A stretch of 12,558 nt of DNA from JBMNTU01 sp050945895 (lineage in GTDB: Bacteria > Bacillota > Clostridia > Christensenellales > Christensenellaceae): positions 1-12,558 of the forward strand of contig JBMNTU010000068.1 in NCBI GenBank assembly GCA_050945895.1. Reading direction: 5' to 3'. A model generated the notes under the pieces. It ran no database searches, had not been told where the DNA came from, and saw only the letters and a program-made list of their open reading frames with translations. Positions 1-6,773 of the stretch are shown in pieces; positions within the stretch are counted from its first letter, which is position 1; every line of letters begins with the position of its first letter. A program made the translations under genes and the position numbers.

Positions 1-7
1 TAATTAA

Positions 8-1318
8 GTGAAAGAGATCAAAACTGTGACCGTTGTGGGCGCAAATGGAACCATGGGGTATTCTGTTTCCGGCGTGTTTGCTTCTTTTGGAAACTGCAAG
101 GTATACATGGTTGCAAGAAGAAAAGAAGCGGCGGACGAAGCGGTACTTAAGGCTGCCGGAACGGTAAAGGCAGATTCCGTTTCAAAAAGGCTCATTGCCA
201 AGACGTATGAAGATCTGGCAGAAATCATTCCAGAATCCGATCTGGTATTCGAAAGCGTAGCGGAAAACATCGAGCTGAAAAAAGAAATCAACGAAAAAAT
301 TGAAAAGTATGCGAAAGACGACCTGATTGTTGCAACAGGTACATCCGGGCTTTCCATCGAAGAGCTTTCTAAAACCTACCAGGGCAACATCCGTAAGCAT
401 TATACAGGAACGCATTTCTTTAACCCGCCTTATAATCTGACGCTTTGCGAAGTAATCCCAACTTCCGAAACAGATATGGCATGGCTGGCGGAATATAAAG
501 AATATCTGGCAAAGGTTTTGCGCAGAAGCGTCGTTCAAATCAAAGACGAGGCAGGCTTCCTTGGCAACAGAATCGGTTTCCAGCTGATGAACGAAGCATT
601 GCAGTATGCAGAGCAGTACAAAGCAAAAGGCGGCATGGATTATATCGATGCAATTCTCGGCCAGTTTTCCGGCAGGAGCATGCCCCCGATCGTAACGGCC
701 GACTTCGTTGGGCTGGATGTTCATAAGGCAATTGTAGACAATTTGTACAACAAAACAAATGACTATGCACATGAAACGTTTGTTCTGCCCGGCTATGTGC
801 AAGAGCTGATCGACCAGGGCAAGCTGGGTGTAAAATCTGGCGAAGGCCTTTACAAAACGGTCAAAAACGCCGATGGCAGCAAAACACGCCAGGTGTATGA
901 CATTGCTACAAAGCAGTTCCGTGATGTAAAAAAATATGATCTGCCTTTTGCAGACAATATGGTGAAAAACCTGCAGGTTGGTAAATATGCAGAAGCGTTT
1001 GCCGGCCTCAAGGCAGACAAGTCGGAAGATGCGCAGCTTTGCCTGACGTTCCTGCTAAAGTACATCCTGTATTCGCTGGTTACGGCAACGGAAGTTGCGC
1101 AGACGGTGAATGATGCGGACGTATGCATGGTTACGGGCTTCAACTGGGCCCCCCCGATCGGCGTAATGGAAGCGCTGGGTGGTGCACAGGAAGTAAAAGG
1201 ACTGATCAAAGAAAAAATCGACAAAGATTGGCTTGCTAAAATCAACCTCGATGCGATTTTTGATAAGGATATGAAGTCGGATTACGATTTCAGGAAATTC
1301 TTTAAGGCTAAAAGATAA
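8..1318 (+). CDS. 3-hydroxyacyl-CoA dehydrogenase with duplicated C-terminal domain
   Basis: NAD(P)-dependent enzyme that interconverts 3-hydroxyacyl-CoA and 3-oxoacyl-CoA in the cytoplasm, in beta-oxidation or its reverse. The 436-residue protein opens with a Rossmann fold whose glycine motif GANGTMG is at residues 11-17. The catalytic pair is visible as His136 in GTHFFNPP and Glu148 in LCEVIP, with the 12-residue spacing of the family. The first C-terminal helical domain starts at DEAGFLGNRIG (180-190), and a second, more divergent one covers about 330-436 (GFNWAPPIGVMEALGG). That makes it longer than single-domain enzymes (about 280-290 residues) and much shorter than FadB. The start is GTG at 8: an in-frame TAA sits directly before it, and the next Met (residue 16) would destroy the Rossmann motif. 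The ribosome binding site would lie outside the window. The thiolase gene follows after 14 bases. The family is sure; chain length and physiological direction are not. Confidence 0.9.
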   Translation: MKEIKTVTVVGANGTMGYSVSGVFASFGNCKVYMVARRKEAADEAVLKAAGTVKADSVSKRLIAKTYEDLAEIIPESDLVFESVAENIELKKEINEKIEKYAKDDLIVATGTSGLSIEELSKTYQGNIRKHYTGTHFFNPPYNLTLCEVIPTSETDMAWLAEYKEYLAKVLRRSVVQIKDEAGFLGNRIGFQLMNEALQYAEQYKAKGGMDYIDAILGQFSGRSMPPIVTADFVGLDVHKAIVDNLYNKTNDYAHETFVLPGYVQELIDQGKLGVKSGEGLYKTVKNADGSKTRQVYDIATKQFRDVKKYDLPFADNMVKNLQVGKYAEAFAGLKADKSEDAQLCLTFLLKYILYSLVTATEVAQTVNDADVCMVTGFNWAPPIGVMEALGGAQEVKGLIKEKIDKDWLAKINLDAIFDKDMKSDYDFRKFFKAKR

Positions 1319-1332
1319 AGGAGTAGATATAC

Positions 1333-2586
1333 ATGGAAAAAGCATATATTCTTGGCGGTGCGCAAACGGATTTCGAGCGCAACTGGACAAAAGAAGGCAA
1401 AGGAATGTTCGCGATTTTGCGCGAAGCGATGGACGACGGCCTTGCGGCAGTCGGCATGACGTACGACGAAATCGTAAAGCTGAATAAAGAAAACAGGATC
1501 GGTCTTTTTGTAGGAAACTTCATTGCAGAGCTGTACTGCGACCAGGGACATCTTGGTGCGCTGATGACGGAAGTAAACCCGGCTTTCTATGGTGTTCCGT
1601 CTGCCCGCTTCGAGGCGGCATGCGCTTCCGGTTCCGTTGCAATAGACGCTGCGGCAACAAAGGTTCGTTCCGGCGATTACGATGTTGCAATCGTACTTGG
1701 TTGGGAACTGATGAAAACCGTTAATTCCAAGGTTGGCGGAGACTATCTTGGCCGCGCCGCGTATTACGAAGCGGAAGGCAAAGGCGTAGATTTCCCGTTC
1801 CCCAAACTGTTTGGCCGCCTTGCCGATACCTATCTTGAAAAATATGGTATAGACGAAGACCGCTACATGAAGAGCCTTGGAAAAATTTCTGCAATCAACT
1901 ATGCAAACGCAAAACGCAATCCGGACGCACAGACGCGTAAATGGTTTATGGACGAAACACAGGCTTGCGACCGCGGGACAGACACCAACATGCAGGTTGG
2001 CGGAAAAATCGCTATCTCCGACTGCTCACAGGTTACGGATGGCGCAGCAGTAGTAGTGCTTGCAAACGACAAATATGTAAAAGAAAAATATGGAAAGAAC
2101 GACTTCCCGTATATCAAAGGCTGGGGACACCGCGTTGCTCCGATGGAGTACGACCTGAAGGTGGAAGACAGCAAAGACAGCGAGTATGTTATTCCGTGGA
2201 CGCGTCAGACGGTTACGGATGCGTACAAGCGCGCGGGCCTCGATGTAGACAAAATCAACGTATTCGAGACGCACGATTGCTTTACATCCAGCGAGTATGC
2301 GGCTATTTCCGCGTTTGGTATCACCAAGCCCGGAAAAGAGTATGAAGCGGTAGAAGACGGCAGGATTGCTTTTGACGGCAAAACGCCCATCAACCCGTCC
2401 GGCGGCCTCATTGGCTGCGGTCATCCGGTTGGCGCTTCGGGCGTTCGTATGCTGCTCGACCTCTACAAGCAGGTTACAGGCACGGCTGGCGACTATCAGA
2501 TTCCGGCGGCCAAGCATGGCAATGGCATTATGCTTAACTTTGGCGGATCGGCCACAACAAACTATGCGTTTGTCGTAGGCTACTAA
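1333..2586 (+). CDS. Thiolase of the SCP2 / HDCF type (acetyl-CoA C-acyltransferase family)
   Basis: Thiolase-fold enzyme of 417 residues that cleaves 3-oxoacyl-CoA with CoA or condenses acyl-CoAs. The nucleophilic cysteine is Cys97 in EAACASGS. The C-terminal half has THDCFTSSE with the HDCF motif at 314-317 and NPSGGLIGCGHPVGASG with GHP at 363-365. The C-terminal CxG cysteine of classical degradative and biosynthetic thiolases is absent: the equivalent segment reads NFGGSATT (402-409). HDCF together with loss of the CxG cysteine is typical of SCP2-type thiolases, where the HDCF cysteine (here Cys316) takes over as second catalytic cysteine. A strong AAAGGAG at 1317-1323 lies 9 bases before the ATG and overlaps the stop of the preceding dehydrogenase gene, so the two are almost surely co-transcribed and probably catalyse consecutive steps. 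The acyl substrate cannot be read from the sequence. It is not the usual acetoacetyl-CoA thiolase of clostridial butyrate operons. Confidence 0.9.
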   Translation: MEKAYILGGAQTDFERNWTKEGKGMFAILREAMDDGLAAVGMTYDEIVKLNKENRIGLFVGNFIAELYCDQGHLGALMTEVNPAFYGVPSARFEAACASGSVAIDAAATKVRSGDYDVAIVLGWELMKTVNSKVGGDYLGRAAYYEAEGKGVDFPFPKLFGRLADTYLEKYGIDEDRYMKSLGKISAINYANAKRNPDAQTRKWFMDETQACDRGTDTNMQVGGKIAISDCSQVTDGAAVVVLANDKYVKEKYGKNDFPYIKGWGHRVAPMEYDLKVEDSKDSEYVIPWTRQTVTDAYKRAGLDVDKINVFETHDCFTSSEYAAISAFGITKPGKEYEAVEDGRIAFDGKTPINPSGGLIGCGHPVGASGVRMLLDLYKQVTGTAGDYQIPAAKHGNGIMLNFGGSATTNYAFVVGY

Positions 2587-2658
2587 ACACTGTTTATTAC
2601 GAAGCATGAATTTACAACTTGGGTAGGCACAGCTTCGCAATAATATTTTAAGAGAGAA

Positions 2659-2691
2659 CCTCTGCTGCACGATATGCGGCAGGGGTTTTTT
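2659..2691 (+). terminator. Intrinsic terminator after the thiolase gene
   Basis: CCTCTGCTGC (2659-2668) pairs over its whole length with GCGGCAGGGG (2676-2685), counting two G-U pairs, around a 7-base loop, and six T follow (2686-2691). It lies 72 bases after the thiolase stop and closes the dehydrogenase-thiolase transcript before the glycosyltransferase promoter. The rest of the gap, 2587-2658, shows no gene. Confidence 0.85.
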
Positions 2692-2705
2692 CGATGGACG
2701 GATAA

Positions 2706-2734
2706 TTGCGGTGCAAAAATAAATATGATACAAT
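2706..2734 (+). promoter_or_regulatory. Probable sigma-A promoter of the glycosyltransferase-cinA-sirtuin operon
   Basis: TTGCGG at 2706-2711 and TACAAT at 2729-2734 are separated by 17 bases. The -10 box matches consensus in five of six positions; the -35 box matches only in TTG. Transcription would be expected to start near 2741, only about two bases before the ATG at 2743. Confidence 0.5.
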
Positions 2735-2742
2735 CTTACAGT

Positions 2743-3675
2743 ATGAAAGACGAACGGATCGATATATTACTGGCAACCTATAACGGAGAGCTGCATATAA
2801 GGGAGCAGCTGGATTCGCTTCTGTTACAGACGCATGAAAACATCCGCATTTTGGCGAGGGACGACGGTTCGGGCGACAAAACGCCCGCTATTTTAGAAGC
2901 GTATGCAAAACGGCATCCAGACAGGTTAACGGTCGTTCAAGACAGCGTAAAGTCAAACGGGGCAAAACAAAACTTTTTCGCACTGACCAAACACGCAACG
3001 GCGGGCTATATCATGTTTTGCGACCAGGACGACGTCTGGGAACCATCAAAGGCTGGGCAGTCCTACCACGCCATGAAGCAAGCGGAAGAACGGCAAGGGC
3101 CGCATATCCCGGTGCTGGTACATGCCGACCTTGCGGTGGTAGACGAAAGACTTGTGCCGGTCAGTGCTTCAATGATGCATATGCAAAAGCTGAACCCGCG
3201 CTACAATACGCCAAATAGGCTGCTTGCGCAAAATAATGTTACAGGCTGCACCGTAATGATTAACCGTGCGCTGGCCGACCTGTGGACGAAGGACGATCCG
3301 CGTATCATTATGCATGATTGGTGGTTGGCGTTAATTGCGGCAGAGTTTGGAAAAATTATATATATCGACCAGCCGCTGGTAAAATACCGACAGCATACTG
3401 GCAACGAAGTAGGCGCAAAGGATGTGCGGAGTGTTTCCTACTACCGAAGCAAAATGGGGAACACGCGTTCGATCCATCAATCCATTGTGGACACCTACCA
3501 GCAAGGGGAAGCATTTTTAGATTGTTTTGGGGAAAAGATTGAAAACAAAGTGCTTTACGAAGCGTTTGCATCAATGGGAAATTGTAACATATTCGGGCGT
3601 TTTTTCCGCCTGAGCAAATATAAATTCTATAAGAACGGGCTGTACCGCAAAATCGGACAAATTATTTACGGATGA
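2743..3675 (+). CDS. Family 2 glycosyltransferase (rhamnosyltransferase-like)
   Basis: Cytoplasmic or membrane-associated GT-A glycosyltransferase of 310 residues, likely adding a sugar from a nucleotide-sugar donor to a cell-surface polysaccharide. It has the order seen in GT2 enzymes such as those building rhamnose-containing polymers: IDILLATYNGE (6-16), RDDGSGD (39-45), the metal-binding CDQDDVW (93-99), NNVTGCTVMINR (164-175), the HDWW motif (191-194) and YRQHTGNEVG further on. No membrane segment is evident. The ATG at 2743 puts the conserved ILLATYNG strand at the N-terminus as usual. An upstream in-frame ATG at 2674 is rejected because it lies in the terminator hairpin, and one at 2725 would overlap the proposed -10 box. 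No Shine-Dalgarno sequence precedes 2743. The stop is followed after 20 bases by cinA. It has no polysaccharide-gene neighbours here, so donor and acceptor are unknown. Confidence 0.85.
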   Translation: MKDERIDILLATYNGELHIREQLDSLLLQTHENIRILARDDGSGDKTPAILEAYAKRHPDRLTVVQDSVKSNGAKQNFFALTKHATAGYIMFCDQDDVWEPSKAGQSYHAMKQAEERQGPHIPVLVHADLAVVDERLVPVSASMMHMQKLNPRYNTPNRLLAQNNVTGCTVMINRALADLWTKDDPRIIMHDWWLALIAAEFGKIIYIDQPLVKYRQHTGNEVGAKDVRSVSYYRSKMGNTRSIHQSIVDTYQQGEAFLDCFGEKIENKVLYEAFASMGNCNIFGRFFRLSKYKFYKNGLYRKIGQIIYG

Positions 3676-3695
3676 CAGTTGGGGAAGGAAAGCAA

Positions 3696-4949
3696 ATGAA
3701 AGCAGAAATACTGTGTGTAGGAACGGAAATTTTATTGGGGGATATTGTTAATACGAACGCGGCATATATTGCGCGCGGCCTCGCGGACATTGGAATCAAT
3801 GTATACTATCAGTCGGTTGTGGGAGACAACAACGAACGCCTCAAAGAAGCACTTCACCTTGCGTTTTCCCGTGCCGATATCGTAATTATGACCGGTGGGC
3901 TGGGCCCAACCTACGACGATCTCACAAAAGAAACTGTGGCAGAATACTTTGGTAAGAAGATGGTCATGGACGAAGAAGCGCTATACCGCATTACCAGCTT
4001 TTTCGATAAATATGGCAGGAAAATGACCGAAAACAACAAAAAGCAAGCGCTGATGCCAGAGGGGGCGACGGCTTTCCAAAACGATTTTGGCACGGCGCCC
4101 GGGCTTGCAATCTCTAATGATAAAAAGACTGCGATTTTGCTGCCGGGGCCACCCAAAGAGATGGTTCCCATGTTCGACAATTCGGCCTTGCCATATCTTA
4201 TGCGGTTTTCAGACCATGTGCTTGTTTCAAGCAATATCAAGCTATACGGCATTGGCGAGTCCAATGTGGAAGACTTGCTGTACGACCTGATGACAAAGAG
4301 CAAAAACCCGACCATTGCGCCATATGCAAAACCGGGAGAAGTAACGCTCCGCGTAACAGCCTCCGCGAAATCTAAGGAAGAGTGCCGGAAAATGATTGAA
4401 CCGGTCATCGAGCAGATCTATTCTATTATGGGCGAATATATTTATGGTGTAGACATTGAAAGCTTGCAGGAAGCGTTGGTGATTGCCCTGAAGGATAAAG
4501 GGCTGACAATTGCGATAGCCGAAAGCTGCACGGGTGGGCTGGTTTCACAGTTGGTCACACAAATCCCTGGCTCCAGCGAGGTGTTTGGGTGTGGCGTGTG
4601 TGCTTATAGCAACGAAATCAAGCAGAAGATACTCGGTGTAGATGCCGAAACGCTGGCGGCGAATGGCGCAGTAAGCGCCGAAACAGCAGCCGAAATGGCA
4701 GAAGGTGTACGCAAGATCGCCGGGGCAGACATTGGCATTTCCGTAACGGGTGTTGCAGGCCCGGACGGTGGAACGGAAGAAAAGCCGGTGGGAACGGTCT
4801 ACATTGCCATAGACAGCGACGTTGTGAAAGACACGAAGCTTTTAAACCTTCGCTGGCGCGATAATGCAGGCCAGCGGACAAACATCCGCAGCATGGCGGC
4901 GCAAAATGTAATGGCGTTGGCGCTTCGGATCATTAAAAAATACAGGTGA
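3696..4949 (+). CDS. cinA: CinA-family protein: MoCF-like domain plus NMN amidohydrolase-like domain
   Basis: Full-length two-domain CinA of 417 residues. The N-terminal part (about 1-170) is the MoaB/MogA-like fold known in CinA (COG1058) with MTGGLGPTYDD (65-75) and LPGPPKEM (149-156). The C-terminal part (about 255-417) is the CinA/PncC domain with AIAESCTGG (273-281), CAYSNEIKQK (302-311) and SVTGVAGPDGGT (349-360). In characterised relatives this domain deamidates nicotinamide mononucleotide to nicotinate mononucleotide, recycling the pyridine nucleotide; the Ser of ESCTGG and the Tyr and Lys of YSNEIK correspond to positions reported as important there. CinA was first linked to competence, but no competence gene or recA is in view. 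The start is ATG 3696 because GGGGAAGGAA (3681-3690) lies 5 bases before it and MKAEILCVGTEILLG is the family N-terminus; ATG 3672, overlapping the glycosyltransferase stop, lacks such support. The sirtuin gene follows within 5 bases. Confidence 0.93.
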   Translation: MKAEILCVGTEILLGDIVNTNAAYIARGLADIGINVYYQSVVGDNNERLKEALHLAFSRADIVIMTGGLGPTYDDLTKETVAEYFGKKMVMDEEALYRITSFFDKYGRKMTENNKKQALMPEGATAFQNDFGTAPGLAISNDKKTAILLPGPPKEMVPMFDNSALPYLMRFSDHVLVSSNIKLYGIGESNVEDLLYDLMTKSKNPTIAPYAKPGEVTLRVTASAKSKEECRKMIEPVIEQIYSIMGEYIYGVDIESLQEALVIALKDKGLTIAIAESCTGGLVSQLVTQIPGSSEVFGCGVCAYSNEIKQKILGVDAETLAANGAVSAETAAEMAEGVRKIAGADIGISVTGVAGPDGGTEEKPVGTVYIAIDSDVVKDTKLLNLRWRDNAGQRTNIRSMAAQNVMALALRIIKKYR

Positions 4950-4954
4950 AGCAA

Positions 4955-5671
4955 ATGAGCGAAAAGCTCTATGAGTGGATAGACGGAAGCGAGCGTATCG
5001 TGTTTTTTGGCGGCGCGGGGGTGTCTACGGAAAGCGGCATTCCCGATTTCCGTAGCGTAGACGGGCTCTATAAGCAGAAGTTTGAGTATCCTCCGGAAGA
5101 AATATTAAGTCATAGCTTCTTTGTTCGCAATCCGGAGTATTTTTACCGTTTCTACCGAGAAAAAATGCTGTATTTGGATGCGCAGCCAAACGATGCGCAC
5201 AAAGCGCTGGCCAAGCTGGAGCAGTATGGAAAACTGCTTGCCGTTATCACGCAGAATATCGACGGACTGCATCAGGCTGCCGGCTCCCAAAATGTTTTGG
5301 AGCTGCACGGAAGCGTTGCCCGGAATTATTGTATGAGCTGCGGAAAACGGTATGATATAAACGCTGTATTAAATAGCAATGGCGTGCCGCGCTGCCAATG
5401 CGGCGGTGTTATCCGGCCGGATGTCGTGCTTTACGAAGAAATGCTGGACAAGGATACGCTGGAAAAGGCTGTAAAAGCCATTGGTAAAGCCGACCTTCTT
5501 ATTATAGGGGGAACATCTTTAAATGTCTATCCGGCCAGCGGGCTGGTGAACTATTTTACGGGTCAGCATCTTGTCATCATCAACAGGGACGCCACTCCGT
5601 TCGACGATAGGGCAGGCCTGGCCATTGCCAAAAACATTGGAGAGGTATTGGGCGGCTATCTGAAAAGGTGA
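4955..5671 (+). CDS. cobB: NAD-dependent protein deacylase (sirtuin, Sir2 family)
   Basis: Removes acetyl or other acyl groups from protein lysines using NAD+, yielding nicotinamide and O-acyl-ADP-ribose. The 238-residue protein carries all core sirtuin motifs: GGAGVSTESGIPDFRS (19-34) for NAD binding, TQNIDGLH (99-106) with Asn101 and Asp103, the catalytic His118 in LHGS, GTSLNVYPASG (186-196) and INRD (209-212). Four zinc-ligand cysteines are Cys126, Cys129, Cys147 and Cys149; the second pair is spaced CxC (CQC), not CxxC. The segment IRPDVVLYEE resembles bacterial sirtuins related to Thermotoga Sir2. I chose ATG 4955 because AGGTGA (4944-4949), which contains the cinA stop, is well placed 5 bases upstream; GTG 4946, overlapping that stop, is the alternative and adds three residues. 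Translation is probably coupled to cinA. The symbol is given by family only; the targets are unknown, though acyl-CoA synthetases are classic ones. Confidence 0.93.
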   Translation: MSEKLYEWIDGSERIVFFGGAGVSTESGIPDFRSVDGLYKQKFEYPPEEILSHSFFVRNPEYFYRFYREKMLYLDAQPNDAHKALAKLEQYGKLLAVITQNIDGLHQAAGSQNVLELHGSVARNYCMSCGKRYDINAVLNSNGVPRCQCGGVIRPDVVLYEEMLDKDTLEKAVKAIGKADLLIIGGTSLNVYPASGLVNYFTGQHLVIINRDATPFDDRAGLAIAKNIGEVLGGYLKR

Positions 5672-5728
5672 TGGTAAAGGCGTTGTGTGTGTTCATATCT
5701 TCTTTACGACTCATTTACTGTTTGTCTA

Positions 5729-5757
5729 TTGTATGCTGCACAGTTTTTATATAAAAT
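5729..5757 (+). promoter_or_regulatory. Probable promoter of the small lipoprotein gene
   Basis: TTGTAT (5729-5734) and TAAAAT (5752-5757) are 17 bases apart, in an AT-rich part of the 117-base gap after the sirtuin gene. Five of six -10 positions fit consensus; the -35 box is weak. Transcription would begin near 5764, leaving a 25-base leader that contains the ribosome binding site. I see no terminator between the sirtuin gene and this promoter, so read-through from upstream is also possible. Confidence 0.45.
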
Positions 5758-5788
5758 TACCCCTGGAACACAAAAGGAGGAAATTTGT

Positions 5789-6070
5789 ATGAAAAAAAGA
5801 CTTGTTTTACTTGCTTTGGTTTTGGCATTTGCGTTCACCGCATTTATAGGGTGCTCCAAAAAGGACGAACAGGCAACTCAGCAACCTGCCCAGGTGGAAA
5901 CAGTGCAGCCCAGCGAATCTGCAGATACGGACGGCCAGGAAGCGGAACCATCAGCAAATACACAAGACGGCGCACAGCCGCCAGCGAAAATAGGCGATGC
6001 GGTGTCAAAAACACCGGATGGGGCAGAGGCGCCCGCTCCCGAAGAAGAAGTGCCTGCACCGGCAGAGTAA
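5789..6070 (+). CDS. Small acidic, proline/alanine-rich lipoprotein of unknown function
   Basis: Predicted lipoprotein of 93 residues. It has a basic N-terminus (MKKR), a hydrophobic stretch (about 5-20) and a lipobox ending FIGC with Cys22 as the lipidated residue, followed by SKKDE. The mature part of 72 residues is rich in Ala, Pro, Gln, Glu and Asp; by my count it has 16 acidic residues and four lysines, and no Phe, Trp, Tyr, His, Leu, Met or Arg, so it should be disordered, like a linker between membrane and wall. The start is fixed by AAAAGGAGG (5772-5780), 8 bases before ATG 5789; a longer reading frame opening at 5687 runs through the promoter and would bury the signal peptide. It stands alone between its own promoter and a terminator. 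Lgt, the enzyme that would lipidate it, is encoded about 2.5 kb downstream. I do not recognise a domain and assign no function. Confidence 0.82.
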   Translation: MKKRLVLLALVLAFAFTAFIGCSKKDEQATQQPAQVETVQPSESADTDGQEAEPSANTQDGAQPPAKIGDAVSKTPDGAEAPAPEEEVPAPAE

Positions 6071-6080
6071 TGTAAAGATA

Positions 6081-6112
6081 AAAAGCTGTACGCATGGAGC
6101 GCACAGCTTTTT
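6081..6112. terminator. Bidirectional terminator between the lipoprotein and tetR genes
   Basis: AAAAGCTGT (6081-6089) is the exact reverse complement of ACAGCTTTT (6103-6111). Inside it, CGC (6091-6093) pairs with GCG (6099-6101) across one A-C mismatch, closing a 5-base loop. The + strand reads into TTTTT and the - strand into the complement of the A run at 6080-6084, so the hairpin can end both convergent transcripts. It starts 11 bases after the lipoprotein stop and lies about 20 bases beyond the tetR stop. Confidence 0.85.
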
Positions 6113-6131
6113 GCATCGACATAAAAAACCT

Positions 6132-6707
6132 TTAGGCACGAATCATATCAACAATCCACGAAGGATCGACGCCAGGAGCGCCATCCAAATTGACCAATGC
6201 TTGCAGTACACCGTAAAGGGAAGCCCAATAGACCGCGGAAAGTGCATATGGGTCGCCTTTTTTTATACTACCATCCTTTTGCCCTGCCTCTATTATGGGA
6301 ATACCCGATTGAAAGAAATCTAAGTCGTCGACAAGCGCACGTATATCCGGCGGCGCAGACTCAGTCAGCTTTGTCTGCATCATCAATACAAACATCTTGG
6401 CCATCAGAGGCTGTTTTTCAAAATACTCAAATACCTGTCCGGCTGCTTTTTCGAAGTATTCAATTGGTTTTTCGTAGTGAATGGAATACAACACGTTTTT
6501 AGGCCCCGAAACACCCAAACGAATCAAGGCTTCGTAAAGCTTTTCCTTCGATTCATAATAATGAAACAACAGGCCCACGCTCATATCTGCCGCCTGGGCA
6601 ATATCGGTTATTTTTGTTGCGCTGTACCCCTTTTTAATAAAAAGGTCTGCGCCAACGCCCAAAATCTGGTAGCGGCGTTTTTCCCGTTGGATCTGCCTGG
6701 AATTCAT
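6132..6707 (-). CDS. TetR/AcrR-family transcriptional regulator
   Basis: Probable DNA-binding repressor of 191 residues. The N-terminal helix-turn-helix of TetR regulators is clear: ILGVGADLFIKKGYSATKI (15-33), then TDIAQAADMSVGLLFHYYESKEKLYEALI (34-62), where the tail FHYYESKEKL is the usual start of helix 4. The C-terminal two thirds are a divergent helical ligand-binding domain whose ligand cannot be read from the sequence. The gene is divergent from the acyl-CoA synthetase gene 180 bases away, so control of that operon and of itself, with an acyl-CoA or fatty acid as inducer, is a reasonable inference from TetR regulators such as FadR of Bacillus. The ATG at 6707 is chosen because, on the - strand, CAGGAGCG precedes it with about 8 bases of spacing. 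Starts further out (6725, 6788) lack a site, and 6788 lies upstream of the proposed tetR promoter. Confidence 0.92.
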   Translation of the reverse strand: MNSRQIQREKRRYQILGVGADLFIKKGYSATKITDIAQAADMSVGLLFHYYESKEKLYEALIRLGVSGPKNVLYSIHYEKPIEYFEKAAGQVFEYFEKQPLMAKMFVLMMQTKLTESAPPDIRALVDDLDFFQSGIPIIEAGQKDGSIKKGDPYALSAVYWASLYGVLQALVNLDGAPGVDPSWIVDMIRA

Positions 6708-6744
6708 AAAAACGCTCCTGTGCATTGAATATTTGTTTAATAAA

Positions 6745-6773
6745 ACTATAGCACGTAGGTTCGGCGAAATCAA
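6745..6773 (-). promoter_or_regulatory. Promoter of the tetR gene
   Basis: Read on the - strand, TTGATT (6773-6768) is followed after 17 bases by TATAGT (6750-6745). Transcription should start near 6738 and give a leader of about 30 bases with the CAGGAG ribosome binding site. The -35 box is part of one of the ATTGATT repeats of the control region. Confidence 0.65.

Noticed and set aside
1149..1155. Run of seven C in the dehydrogenase gene as a possible phase-variation or frameshift site
   Set aside because: The frame is intact on both sides and the run encodes a plausible Pro-Pro. One short run is not enough evidence for slippage.
2026..2733. 235-codon open frame on the - strand across the thiolase gene
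   Set aside because: It mirrors a well-supported gene, runs through a terminator, and its translation shows no recognisable motif. The same holds for the 206-codon - strand frame at 182-802 and the other overlapping frames.
2674..2742. Longer glycosyltransferase starting at ATG 2674
   Set aside because: The codon lies in the loop and 3' arm of the terminator, upstream of the proposed promoter, and the extra 23 residues precede the conserved N-terminal strand of the family.
3672..3695. cinA start at ATG 3672, overlapping the glycosyltransferase stop
   Set aside because: ATG 3696 has a strong GGGGAAGGAA site at the right distance and gives the standard CinA N-terminus.
5687..5788. Lipoprotein frame opening at 5687
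   Set aside because: It would read through the promoter region, ignore the AAAAGGAGG site and place the signal peptide inside the protein.
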